Below, one piece after another: positions 34,991 to 48,100 of a DNA stretch of 64,000 nucleotides. This DNA is from Phyllostachys edulis. Its lineage: Eukaryota; Streptophyta; Magnoliopsida; Poales; Poaceae. The translations under genes were made by a program, and so were the position numbers. The notes beneath the pieces were generated by a model that had not been told where the DNA came from, did not search any database, and was given only the letters and a program-made list of their open reading frames with translations. Position 1 is the first letter of the stretch, and each line of letters begins with the position of its first letter. The DNA lies in the NCBI GenBank assembly GCA_036346405.1, contig CM070548.1, forward strand, positions 46,921,779-46,985,778, given 5' to 3'.

Positions 34991-35443
34991 TTATTAAACT
35001 AAAATATGCTAACAAAATGAAATCCAGTAACTTAGGTGCGCATAATATCACCCAAAAAGCAAATAAATATTTATTTATTTATTATTCGCGCTACCGCATA
35101 ATTACAGAGGAGGAACCCATGCAGACCGGAGTAGCTGATCTAGAATTCTTCGACGCCGATCTTCTCTATGATTCTGAAGGCTAGCTTATCTCTTGAACAT
35201 AAATATAGTTATATTAAATGTAAACTGTATATTGCAGCCTCCTACCACCAATCACTGGCACCACAACATCCTCCTCGTCCTCCACCTCCCTCCACCAGTC
35301 GCCAAGCCTAAAGGTTTGAATTTCATTGATTCCCTCTCCCAAAAGGCTAAAACCCGATTTATGTTGAACTTGAAGTCTTGAACTATGTCTGTTTGTATTT
35401 TTCATGTTGTGATAAGATGTACTATTAGCTTCCATTTCAATTT
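34991..35443 (+). other. Remnant with a possible coding tail
   Basis: A small frame from ATG 35118 to TAG (22 codons, acidic, ending DADLLYDSEG) is followed by an acceptor-like TATTGCAG near 35236 and an open stretch to TGA at 35381. This may be the end of an old transposon gene or a host gene fragment; I do not recognise it. The sequence continues after the solo LTR at 41007. Confidence 0.35.
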
Positions 35444-38400
35444 TGTAACACCCCAAAATTGGCTTTTAGTTCTAATGGCTAAAAATACGGAATTTTTTAA
35501 AACTTTTTGTTTCACTTCATCAATGTTCAAATTTCTGGGTTGATATTTGAAACCTCAACCTCAAAAAGTGTGGTCTGGGCTGAAAGCCACCCGGCCCAGC
35601 CTGACTTCTACTTTTCATTCTTTCTCTCTGGCCTACCGCCAGCCTCCTCTAGTGTCGTGTGTCATGACGCCCTCGGCAGCGCCACTGGGACCACGTCACC
35701 CTGTTCCTGTGTGTCAACCGCATCATGCACTAGCGTGTGCGTCGTACCACTGCTCGGTGCCCCGCGCCACTCTAATCCGTGCCTGACAGCAATGCGTGTC
35801 TGCACAACTGTCGCATGTTCCCGTCCCCGCGGCATTGGAGCCGCGCTGTCACCACGTCATCTCCATCGCCTCCCACCTTCTTCTATCATGTCGTCATCAC
35901 TGTGGCCATGCCATCGCCAAGCTTGCACCAGCTCCCATCAGCTCGCTTGACTGTGCCATCGCCACCACAGTGCTGATGAAGCGACGTCGCCCACGCCGCC
36001 ACTCTGTGTGTCCATAACCGGCCACCAACTCTCATCGTCATCGTCTGCTCTCACCTCGCCACGTGCCACACGCGTCGTGCCGCCCAGCAGCATCATCCCT
36101 TTCCCTTGTTCGCTCATGCTGCTGTCACCTCACTATCTTGCTCTCTCGACCCGTACTGGTGCGGCGTCGTCCCAAATAGCACCCACGTTGGTGCCATGCT
36201 GCTGCGTGCCTGCCTCCTAGCGCCATGCCGAGCCACACCGCGTCATGGCCGTCCTCGCCCATCGCGTCATCCACGCCTCTACCAGCACCACCCTGTCCTG
36301 CCTGTCATGTCTCAGCGCCGTTGCCATCGCTTAATTACCTACTCCTGTCCCGCCACGGCACTAGAGCCATGCAGCGTGCCTGCCCCCGTCACCTCGCCCG
36401 CGCCCATGCCGACTGAACCACCTCGCCATCCTCGTGCCAAAGACACCCGTCACATCACTACGTCATCATCGTCACCAACACGGGCGCTGCTCCTCACGTC
36501 AGCAATGTCCTAGCACCATCACTCAGCTGCCAACTCCTGTAGCTCTGGGGCGTTGTTCCCACGCCGCCCTGATGCTATTCCACCCACCGCCATCCCTTCG
36601 GTCCACGTCCCACCACCGGCGCCCCATCCCCCTCCTGCCTATAAGAGGCAAGCCCGAGCCTCCATCGCCCCCGCCTACCATTCCCTTCTCTTTCCCCTTA
36701 TCCATCGAGCCCACGTTGGGCCCAAGGCAGCACCTCTGTTTCGGTTGCCGAAGCCGCCCGTCGTCGTTCCGGCCACCTCAGTGAAGCCCTCGACGTCTAG
36801 ACCACGTCACGTCGTGTTCCAAGCCAACATGAGCGTTTTCCCTCAACCAATTCAGGGATTCCCTCCCAGAAGAATCACGGCAACATCATCTTCCCCCGAC
36901 CTCGGTCGATTCCGCTGCCTCGTCGCCGCCCTTGATTCGGCGAGCCTCCCTCCGATTCCTCTCGCCGTGAGTATCCCCTGGCCTCCCTCTACATACTCCT
37001 ACATCTCACTCGTGCTCTCCTCTCTAGAACCACCGCCACGGCGAACCCCTCGCGCCGCCCTGGGTCACCGCTATAAGACCACCTTGGCCCGCCTCCGTCG
37101 CCGCCGCCCGACTTGGTGAGTTCCTCTTAGCACCCTTATGCTCATGTGCGCCCCCTCCTTTCCCTTCCTTCCCTCTAGCGCGCGCCGCCCCCATGTCCTC
37201 TCCGCGCCCGGCCGCCGTGCATCGCCACCCCACCACCGCAGTGCTGCCCGAGCAACGACGCCGCCTCCCCTGGCATCTTTATTCTGTCGGCAACCCATTT
37301 TGGGGGTCAACTCTGCCCCACCGCCGTCCCACCATCATCGGCAAGCGAGCCATGCTGCCACCACTGCCATTGCCCTCCTCTATTTCCCCTTTGTCTGGTC
37401 TATGCTCTGTGTCTTTCCCTCTACTTGGCCCTTCTCTGTTAACTCTGTGCGGAGGTATGATAGGCGGACCCCCCCCAGACTGGATTAAAAGGTGGTAGTT
37501 CGAATAGTTAAGACAATTAGTGGTTCGATCCAGAGGATTAGTTTAGTAAGTTAGGGGTTCACTACAAGTTAGTAGTAAGCTATCGTCCTTTAGAAGGCAG
37601 AGGCAAGTTAGTTAAGAATTGTACAAAGATGAGCCCCGAGCAGAAACCTTCATTAGCAACTTAGGTTAAAATTGTAACCTTGCCAATTTTTCAACAGGCG
37701 ATAGGACAAACCTTAAACGAAAGTTTGCGTAGTAAGTAAACTAACTAAAGTAATCAACCCAAGCTGTTAGAACCTAAGATGATATAGTCGTGTCTAGGCA
37801 TATGTGTACACATATGATCCAATGACCAATATGCCCTAGGCCATTGACATACAATGATAAATACGACAATACATTCGTGACATGTACACCCACCAAAAGA
37901 GTAGTAATAAAGTAATGCATTATAGAAACATAGACTTACCAGTAGGCCCTTATTGAGTTATCAATTAGGTAAAATGATTACTTTATTTCAAACCTAACTT
38001 GGATCATGATACGTCACTAATATCTAGACCTATACATTAACAAGTAGTAATAGTGCTATTAGATAGTCGAGAAGGTTAGCGGTGGCTATGATCTAACTTC
38101 ATACTAGTGATAGTAATCAAGACAATAGGTTCGATCACTGAGCGAAGGCTAGTATGCAGGAGCCATAGACCTTATAAGGTAGTTATCTACTTAACTAGGA
38201 GTAGTCATTAGCAGGTGTTGTAGCTAAGGATCAACCTAGTATGATAGGCTTACATTAATATATGCCAAGCCACATAGGCAGTAAGACTAAGTATAGATCA
38301 CCTCACAGATGAAAGCCAAATCGCAGATGCCACTAAAGATGTAAGGTTGGTCTCTAGCCAATGCTTGGAAGTTCCACCTGAGGCTCATGGAACTTCCTTT

Positions 38401-41001
38401 ATAAATATAAAATAATAAAAGAAGCCATTAAGTGAACTAGACCCCATGTGTCGGTAAGACTTATGTCTACCCTATGCGAACCCTGAACCTACGCATAAGT
38501 CTCACCTGACTATCATGGAACTTCTTCGGTCAATAGGAAGTAATAACTAAAGAAATCATTAGATTAGCTAGGCGCTCTGTATGGATAGCGGTGATAGGTT
38601 CCCTAGTGGATGATAGTAGCCCAACCATCAATCAACATTGTATAGACTGTAGCTATCATCCATCGTTATCCGTTTCTAGTAGAAGGGCCATTCATAACCC
38701 GAAGGTGGGTCAAAGAATTCGATCTAACTGGGTGATCACTCCCATCTAGGTAACCGATGAGGGATATTCTTCTGAATATTCTCTCCCTCCCACTGAAGTC
38801 CTAACCCCTTGCACCAGCGGACTACTTGAGAGCCCGATCCCTCTCGCCCTCACTCCGGATCAAATGGTTACATAACCCTAAGTCTAACTGTCAACCAAAG
38901 ACCCCAACACTAGACCAAACGAGTATAGTTTGAGTTTATCTACTTTGGTCTGAAGTACTTCCTTCATCAACTTCCTCTGGATGTACTTCGTCTGAAGTAT
39001 TTCCTTCCTCAACTCCATATGAGTATGTTTTGGTTTCATCTTGAGTACTTCCTTCTTTCAAGATGCCGATAGATAGGTTTAGTTTTGTTGGAAGTGTTTT
39101 CTTCTTCAAACGCGCCTAGGTTTGGTTACTTTCATTTGAAGTGTTTCCCTTGTTACTTGCCTTTGGACTTATTGGATTTCATTTGGTTGTCTTTCAGATG
39201 TTCTTGGGTTTGATCATATTCGACGTAGTTAGAATCTGAAGCCAGGACAGAGCAATAGTCCAAGACAGAACAAGAATAAGACCAGGATTATCAAAACATC
39301 AAGCAAAGCGATTATTGAAATATTGTGCAAGGCGAGTCAACACTTTGATCATGTTGAACCTACTTTTGAAATGCAATTATATTGTTTTAAATTATGAAAT
39401 TGCATTGCTATGATTTATACAACTGTGTTGGTCTAGCTCATAGTTAATACCTTAATGATACTTGAATATAACATTTCCATCCTTGAACTTGAAGACTACC
39501 CGTTGTCACCCTAGAACTAAAGGTATACATACTAGTTGATAGGTCCGTATCTAAGTGTCGTGCTTAGCCTTGTTTAGATATATTGACATGTGGGCAATGA
39601 TTTGCCCCGACATCATTAAAACATTTTAAAATGAGATTGGACAGTTGAGGTTGGAGCCTGGCTGGTATGTTGAACTAGCAAAGTATTTGAAAAAACAAAA
39701 GAAAACAAAAAACAGATTTCGACTCGGGTGTCTGGAAAGAGTGGCTAGTGTTGGGGGGCACGACAGAGTGGGTATGTGGATGTATCACCCAAGTCAATTA
39801 AGGACCCGAATCTTGTGATAACCTCCCGTGTAAAAATAGTGCAACCACAAGTCTATAATGGGTACGACCTGGCTAACTAATTTGTTCGCCTCGGCGTGGC
39901 TTCGCGCATTGGTGGGTGTGTGGTGTGGATAGAGGATAATAAAGCCATGGGAACTACATGGCACAAATAGGAGACCTCCCGGGGACGAGGCCCAAGGAGG
40001 TGATACCTAGCGGTGTGGGGTTGCGTTGAGGTGGGGCATTGTAAAGACCTTGTGATAATCAACTTAGTCGCACACCTATGGAAGTGTGTCAGGGACATTA
40101 TAAGTTGATTGTCTCTTATGGGTAAAGTACACAGACTCTGCAGAGTGTGAAAAACTATCTAGATAGCTGTGCCCATAGTCATGGGTGGTGCCGAGAATTT
40201 GCTTGAAGTAGCTTTCATTTTATAAAATAATTTGTGGGTGGAATGAGAGTATGGGTCGGAGATGAGTGATTGGAAATATTGGGTTGGGGCTTAGAAAGTT
40301 GAGATTGCCTGGTCGAGAACCAGTGATAAGTACAGGATGTGACCCGAGAAAGAACATGAGCATTGGGTGGATGGAGCCACTCAATGGTATAGGAGGTTGG
40401 AGCCTCTACTAGTATTTTTTACAACAAAACTCAACTTTGTTAAAAACCTGTGTTAGTTAAAATGCTATGTCTTAGGAATTGTTTACTAACTATTTTAATT
40501 CAAAGTTAGCTTTGTGCAAATAAAAGAATCATGAACCTCCCTTTGATTAGCCTTGCATATATAATAATTGCATTTTGTGTGTTGACTCGGGAGTATGGTT
40601 GTGTACTCATGTTTGTTTTATATATTCTTTTAGTCATAAGCATAAAAGAAGAATGTTATGTGGACACTTATGAGCATTCGTCAAGACTGGAGATCAAGAA
40701 GGCCAAGAACTAGGTCGTGGGTCCTAGTCAATTGTCTGTGGGTATATCGTGAGGGTTCCACGTGGTGTACTTTTATTCTGCTTCCGCTGCTGATTCTTTA
40801 AAGGTATTTGGCCTGGTCGGCCATTCTGAAAGGTAAACACCATAATGTATATTTACGCTTTTGTTTATTATTATGCAATAGCTTTTACGTTTCGTGATAT
40901 GTGTTTGATATCTAATGATGCAATTGTGGGCACTAGCTATTAATGCAGGGACTAGTGCTGTGAACACAGAGGAATCCAAGTTGCCAATTTGGGGTCTGAC
41001 A
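35444..41001 (+). mobile_element. Solo LTR, 5558 bp, gypsy type
   Basis: It starts TGTAACACCCC, ends GGGGTCTGACA, and is flanked by perfect 5-bp duplications AATTT (35439-35443 and 41002-41006). No PBS, polypurine tract or polymerase word lies inside, so it arose by LTR-LTR recombination. A GC-rich leader region spans 35570-37490 with TATA-like CCTATAAGAGG near 36638. The rest is AT-rich. Many ORFs in 35500-37500 overlap on several frames and are not genes. Confidence 0.85.
38930..39160 (+). repeat. Degenerate tandem repeat, about 45-55 bp units
   Basis: Roughly five units share a core like TTTGGT...GAAGTACTTCCTTC...TCAA, with divergence growing to the right. It lies inside the solo LTR. Confidence 0.5.
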
Positions 41002-41375
41002 AATTTTCAGTTTGCAATTGTTGAACTATGTTCATTTCCAATTTTCCATTTTATATGTGTACTGTCACTTTGCATTTTCACGTTGTTTCCTATTGTCTGC
41101 TGACTGCAAGGAGGTGTGACAGGCACATAGGTATGAATGAGGTTCTCTGCCCGTTGTCCTTCACAAACATACTTGTGGAGAACTTTTAGGCTGACGGACA
41201 TGAATATAGACGGGCACTAACTGGCCGCGCTCGATTACATTCAAACGCACTCAAGAACAAGATTCCGCATAGGGTGCGTTGTGTCAATCCCGAGGCCCAG
41301 CTTGACGCACCCCGCTGGTACACTTGAGCGCGCCCTCAAACCGGCCAGATCGGCAAATCCCCTCCCCCTCCCCAT
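41002..41375. other. DNA upstream of DWF5, before the hAT insertion
   Basis: No ORF of interest. The last 150 bp are GC-rich and end in CCTCCCC runs, and probably held the original DWF5 promoter or 5' UTR. The solo LTR borders it on the left. Confidence 0.4.
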
Positions 41376-41981
41376 TAGGGATGAGAAATGGTAAAGGATA
41401 ATTCGTTTTATCCGATATTCGTATCCGAGAAAACGCAAATGTGGTAAGTAAAATCAGCATTCGAATATTATTCGTATCCGTATTCGGTGTTATTCGTATT
41501 CGAGAAAAAAACCCGGATAGTATCCGAAAAAACAAATACTATCAGGGAAAAACGAATACGAATACTATCTGTTTTTCCCGGATACGAATACTATCCGTTT
41601 TTCCCAGATACGAATACAAATACTATCCGAATTTTTTCCCAGGGCATTTATGTTTCGACAAGGTCTTGATTCGGTGCCGAATATGTGGTTGTTGGGTGTT
41701 GCTATGACTCATGTAGACTGTAGACATGTAATCATGTTACATAAATTTGTTCTACCGAGATTTGTCGCAAAAGTTATAAGATATTCGCATTCGACTGAAT
41801 TGAGTACATATTCGTTTCGAATTCGTATTTGTTACAACATTCAATTTGTATTCGTATTCGAGAATGTTCATATTCGTATTCATATTCATATTTGTATTTG
41901 TATTTGTATTTATTTTAAAAATATAAATTTGTATTCGTACTCAGGAGTATTGGATTCGTATTGGATCTGATTCCATGCCTA
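41376..41981. mobile_element. hAT-like element (606 bp) in the DWF5 5' region
   Basis: Ends are TAGGGATG and CATGCCTA (inverted with one mismatch), flanked by near-identical 8-bp duplications CTCCCCAT (41368-41375) and CTCCCCCT (41982-41989). An 8-bp duplication is the hAT signature. The inside is filled with variants of GATACGAATAC and ATTCGTATTCG in both orientations, and there is no transposase. The right end is 127 bp from the DWF5 start codon. Confidence 0.78.
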
Positions 41982-42108
41982 CTCCCCCTTCCCGATCTTT
42001 TTTCCCCAGTCAAGTCGCCTCCTCTCCTCTGCTTCCCATCTCACACTCACACCCCCACCCACACACTGCGCGAGATCGAGGGAAGAGGGGAGGGAGGCTT
42101 TCGAGACC

Positions 42109-45100
42109 ATGGCCAAGCCCAAGCCCTCCGCCGCCGCGCCGGCGGCAGCGGATTCCGCGCCGAAGACGGTTCACTCGGCGCTGGTCACCTACACCTCCAT
42201 GCTCTCCCTCCTCTCCCTCTGCCCGCCCTTCGTCATCCTCCTGTAAGTGCCCTTGGATCCTCCTGTAAGTGCCCTTGGATCTTATCGGGGGTCCAGATCG
42301 GGCGCAATCTCGGGCTCCATCCCGCCTTGTTCGATCGCATTTCTGAACCGCCCTTTAGTAGCTCGATCCGAATCTTGGCTTACCCAAGATTTCAGCTGTA
42401 GGAACAAAGGAGCAGCCTCACCCTCGCTGTGCTCGGATTGTAGCCGTGCGTGACGCGTTCTTGTTCTTGGCGTTGGCGCTGCAGGTGGTACACCATGGTG
42501 CACGCGGACGGATCGGTGCTGCGGACCTACGAGTACCTCCGCGAGCACGGGCTGCTGGAGGGGCTCAAGGCCATCTGGCCCATGCCCACCATGGTCGCCT
42601 GGAAGATCATCTTCGGCTTCGGCCTGTTCGAGGCCGCCCTGCAGCTGCTCCTCCCCGGGAAGCGGTTCGAGGGGCCCGTCTCCCCCGCGGGGAACGTGCC
42701 CGTCTACAAGGTCCGTGGTTCTGGTAGAATTATGACAGTGTTGTGCTATTCTTGCCTCTTTTTCTGAAGCTGCATTGTTCAAGTCTGGCAAACATGGAGA
42801 TTTCGATTGGTAATCTTGAATGTTGATGTTATAGCAAATAAGCAAGTTGTTCTTTGCGGCCTTGGTTTACTAACTTGATACTTGGCTGCCAAAACATCAC
42901 TGTACAAATATTGTAACACGGTAGCTTCATTACCTGCACTTTGAGCAGCCTAGGTCTAAATAAACCACATTTTTCCCCCTGGAAAGTCTCCTACTACCCC
43001 TTTCCTTCTTTTGGCATATTTTTTACATATCCTTTTCCTTTTTTTCAGGCAAATGGCTTACAAGCATACGCAGTGACCTTGGTAACTTACCTGAACCTGT
43101 GGTGGTAAGACTATCTTGTTTTCTTGGCTGGACCTGCTGATTAACCAGAACAACAGCTTTCACATATTATCGTGACAGCTCAGAGCACTGATGCACAAAC
43201 ACTTGTTTTGTTTCTTGTAGTGGGTGTTTTTAGCTCTCCTGGCACCCTTGGGACACCTCAATTTGCCTCAGATTACCATGAATTAAAAAATTGCATGATT
43301 GGGAATTTAATTGTAACGCCCTAGGCCCAAACAAACTACAGCCACCCTATGCATAGGCGCATAGCAACTCTCTTGGGCTTTCACCCTTACTTTACCCAAA
43401 AGGGTCAACCCAAAGTTGCTAGCCCTGGCTACATTTGGTTTATATGCTGTCCATACTAATTGAAAGTACCAACATGGGAGTTGGGATTAAACTCACACAA
43501 GCACGCATGGGCCACCTAAACTTTGGCTGGGGTGTTACATTAGGTTTTTTTTTTGTCTTCAGAATTTGAGCCCTTACATAGCTGTCCTGGATTGATGCAC
43601 ACCTTGCACGATGCCGAAAAATTGAGGCAGAAGCCTGAAGTGTGTTAATGGTTTGACAAAAGTCGAGTTAATTTTGGCTCGGTCAAACCACATGTTGGAG
43701 CACTATGACATTGCCGCGAGGAGTTTGGAACATAAGTCGAGTTAAATTTTTTTTATTTTTGAGGAAAACTTTTAGGATTCACCTGTTCTGCATGTATTTT
43801 CAACTTGTCTTGGGTATATATTTTTGTATACCCTGCGTTAATCATTCGTTCTAATCTATGCAATGGTGTTTGATCATGTGCAAGCAAGATATGAAATGCA
43901 TTTTGTATATCCACCATTTACCTAAATCATTTTCTGCTCCGTATTTCTTCTCTTTCAAAGATATTGAAGGTCATACAAATTCAATAATTTTACTTCCTAT
44001 AGATTTATGTGTTTCCAGTAATCCATGTGCATGTGTGTTGGCATTTCTTCCATCTTGCAAATGGAGTAAAATCAATTTCTGTAGCCTTTTATTCATGCTG
44101 ACCCTTAAACGTAATAATTCTATTGTTCTCACAGGTTTTTGAAAAACATTCTATCAAATGCTCGTACAAACTACAGTAATTTGTGCCTGTAGCCTCTTGT
44201 ACCTTTTTATTATTTGTCCTGTGACCTCACTATACTGTGAAGTTCGTCGTAAATATCTTAATTAATTGAATTTTCTTTTTCTCTGCAATTTTTGTGTAGG
44301 CATTTTTTTTAATATAGGTGTTGGACCTCTCTTAAATTTTGTCTGCTGTGTATAGTTTGTACTATAGTTTATATCACCAGTCAGTAACAAAAATATGTGT
44401 CAGGTTCGGAATTTTTAACCCTGCAATAGTATATGATCACTTGGGGGAGATATACTCTGCTCTTGTCTTTGGAAGCTTTGTGTTCTGTATTTTCCTGTAC
44501 GTCAAGGTGAGCTTATTTAATAGATTTTCATTTCCTCATATAGTTATGTACCAAGCTTCCTTTGCTGATGGATAATTTCTTTTTCCTTTTAGGGTCATGT
44601 AGCACCATCTTCATCTGATTCTGGATCCTCAGGGAATGTGATAATTGATTTCTACTGGGTAAGTGTTGTTCAAATCCATGCAATTGATTTTCACATTGCC
44701 TTAAATTAGGAGGTATCTACTCTTAATTGGACTCCTCTGGATCACTTGCATGGTAATGTCGTTGCGGTTAAGATCTGCATAACTTAGTGATAGTTTTTGT
44801 TATTCCAAACTACATGGTTTAATGCATGTATATAACATGCACATTTCCAGGGAATGGAACTGTACCCCCGCATTGGTAAGCACTTCGACATCAAAGTCTT
44901 CACAAACTGCCGTTTTGGGATGATGTCCTGGGCTGTTCTTGCTGTAACATACTGCATAAAGCAGGTCAGAATATTATAATATCCTTGTGATATGCTAGTC
45001 GCACACTCTCACTTCCACAATTAAGAGGCATGTGCTTGTATTGGTTGCTATCCAATTTCTGGTATTGTTGTGCATGTACTCATTGATCTGTTACTTTCGT

Positions 45101-48100
45101 ACTACCATGCCAATGCAAAACATAGAAAGCATGTGTTAACATTATAAGATGCAGTTATCTGTTAAACCTTCAGTTGATTTCTTTGAACTTTGATATGCAG
45201 TATGAAATGAATGGCCAAATCGCAGATTCTATGCTTGTGAATACTGCATTGATGTTGATCTATGTCACTAAGTTCTTTTGGTGGGAATCTGGATATTGGT
45301 GTACTATGGACATTGCTCATGATAGAGGTAGGCAGCTCTTTTACATGTTTAATGGCAACATATCAAGTGCAATCACCTCTTGAGGTGCAATTGTGAAATC
45401 AACTTTTGGTTTGGGTACCAAATCAACATGAAAAATTCCGAAAAAATAGATGTAGTCTGTGCAATGTTCTAGCCAAGGAAAAAAAAACCGGTAGGAACCG
45501 GGAGGAAAAAATCCGCCTGAATTTTTCCAAATTTAAATTTATGACTGCATAATGCACTTCCTAGGTTGGTTTAGGCTTTTTTTTGTGTGCTAGATTACCT
45601 ATTCTATGAGCTAAATATGCTTCAATTATTGTACTCCCAAGTTCCAACATTTTTTAGACAATCACCAATTCAATTTTCCGGTTTGGTAGCGGTTTTTCCG
45701 GTTTTGGGCGGTAACCGTTCCGGTTACCGGGTTTAAAACATCCCCAATTCAATTTTCAATTTTCGAATTTTGACCGGTTTTTTCTTTCCGGTTACCGTTA
45801 CCGGCCGCCGGGCAGGTTTTCCCCGGTTCCGAGATTTGTTTCCTTGGTTCTAGCACCCTTTAAAATTTCAGCTTTAACTTAAAAAATGTGTTATAATGAA
45901 CAAAAAATATAAGTATGGTGTGAATAGTAGTATCTCTTTTTCATTTTTTTCTGTTACTTTTGATTTATCATTTGTCAGATTTTTCTCATTTTTGTCACAC
46001 TCAACACAATGAATCTGAACTTGAAATGCATATGTAGATTAAATGAGAAGTATATATAGTATTTTGTTTGGAAATATTCATGTTAATTTGGTGCCCAAAC
46101 CCAAGGTGATTGCATGATTGCACTTGATATATCCCCGTGTTAAATTGAAAGTATCTTCTCGCAGGATTTGAAATTTGAAAGAATAATTTTCTCCACTGGC
46201 TATCTTTTTACTTAAAATGCTGCATGCAGGTTTTGCCTGTCTCATTTTGAGAATTTTAGTCCTGTTCTTCCCAATTACGCAAAATAGTCCCTTCCATTTG
46301 AATAATGTTATCTTCATACATGGAATTGGTTATATAATGTAATCAACGAACTCATAGTCACGAACTGTAAGCTAAGTTGGCCTACTACTAACATTAGATA
46401 TTCAAAAAAATGACCTTAAAGATAATTAAAGAAACCCAAAAATCAATCATAAAGACAAAATTACTAAAAAAATGTAATGAAGAATAGAAAATAATACATA
46501 AATGACCTTACTACATTTATATATAATAAAATTTAAAGGGCTTTTATGCATAATGCATAGGATGTTTTTAAAATTTCTAGGCTATATTACCATACTACGA
46601 AGTCACTGGCTCACTGCCATAAAACGTCTGGGCTTATGCATTAAAAAAAATTGTCAGAAGAGAAGTTTTAGATTAGTTTGCACTTAGCAATCCCCATAGG
46701 TTTATTTCATTAGCTGTATGAACTGAACACAATGATGGAATTTCCTTTTACTGCGAAAGGTCACCATTATAATATATTAATTGTTCTTGGAGAAGATTGT
46801 AGGTTCAAAGGGACCCCTCTTAAATTACATTGCAACATATCAGGATAGATTAGTATTGTCATGTGATTAATTGATAATTTGATATGATAGTTAACTTTTT
46901 AGTTTGCAAATGTGCTCTTTATTTTGTTCTGTGCAGATTATTATTATTATTATTATTATTTTGGCTGATGTGATTTCCTACCAGCTGGTTTTTATATTTG
47001 CTGGGGATGCTTGGTATGGGTTCCATCAATATATACCTCTCCTGGAATGTACCTTGTCAATCATCCTGTGAATTTGGGTCCTCAGGTTCTTTTATAAAAC
47101 TTTGTGTTTTCTATATTTTGGTCTTTGGTATTTTTATTAACTGTTTACTTTGTATCAGTTGCTTATTCACAATTTAGTTCCAACAGTTAAATTGAGTATC
47201 CGTTAATCTTGTTGCAGCTAGCACTCTCAATTCTCCTTGCTGGAATATTGTGCATATATATAAACTATGACTGTGATCGTCAGCGCCAAGAATTTCGTCA
47301 GAAAAATGGAAAATGCTCAATCTGGGGCAAAGCTCCGTCTAAGGTTGAAGCATTTAAAATCTAGCTGTTTCCAAATTAACCAATGGTACTTTCATGCTTG
47401 TAATGTTGCTTATGTCTTTATTTCGGTGGAACTTCAGATTGTTGCTTCCTATCAGACTACAAATGGAGAAACAAAAAGCAGTCTTCTCTTGACTTCTGGA
47501 TGGTGAGTCTAAGATTCAGCTTTCTTTCTTTACATTGTTCATCAAAAGATATTTGTTACCATGTATATTTGTTTGAGCGGGCACGTTGGTTTTCCATTTG
47601 GACAGGTGGGGCTTGTCTCGTCACTTTCACTATGTCCCAGAGATACTAGCTGCATTTTTCTGGACCGTTCCAGCACTTTTCAATCATGTAAGCATGTCCT
47701 GATTGCGTTATAACATGAGTTTAGTCAAGATGATATTAATTATATTTCTTGTTCACTTGCAGTTCCTGCCGTACTTCTATGTGATATTTGTGACCATATT
47801 ACTGTTTGACCGAGCTAAGAGGGATGATGATAGATGCTCATCAAAGTAAGTAATCATAAAAACAATATTCAACTTTCTTTTAGCTGACATTGAGAAAAAA
47901 AAAAACCTGTTTTTAACACAGATAAACCCTATATTGAAATATTAACTCCTGGGGATACTTAGTTTGGCTCTAAGCAATATTCAGTTCTTTGTTTTGTGCC
48001 CGATGGATATATCTGATCAGAGTTATCTGCCCTCTGACAGGTATGGCAAATACTGGAAGATGTACTGCAATAGAGTACCGTATAGGATTGTTCCTGGTAT

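Noticed and set aside
35507..37498. ORFs of up to 188 codons on the plus strand
   Set aside because: They lie inside the leader of a solo LTR with perfect flanking duplications; low-complexity composition and no domain.
42282..42845. 187-codon minus-strand ORF
   Set aside because: Antisense of DWF5 exon 2, whose plus-strand reading joins in phase with twelve other exons and matches a known enzyme.
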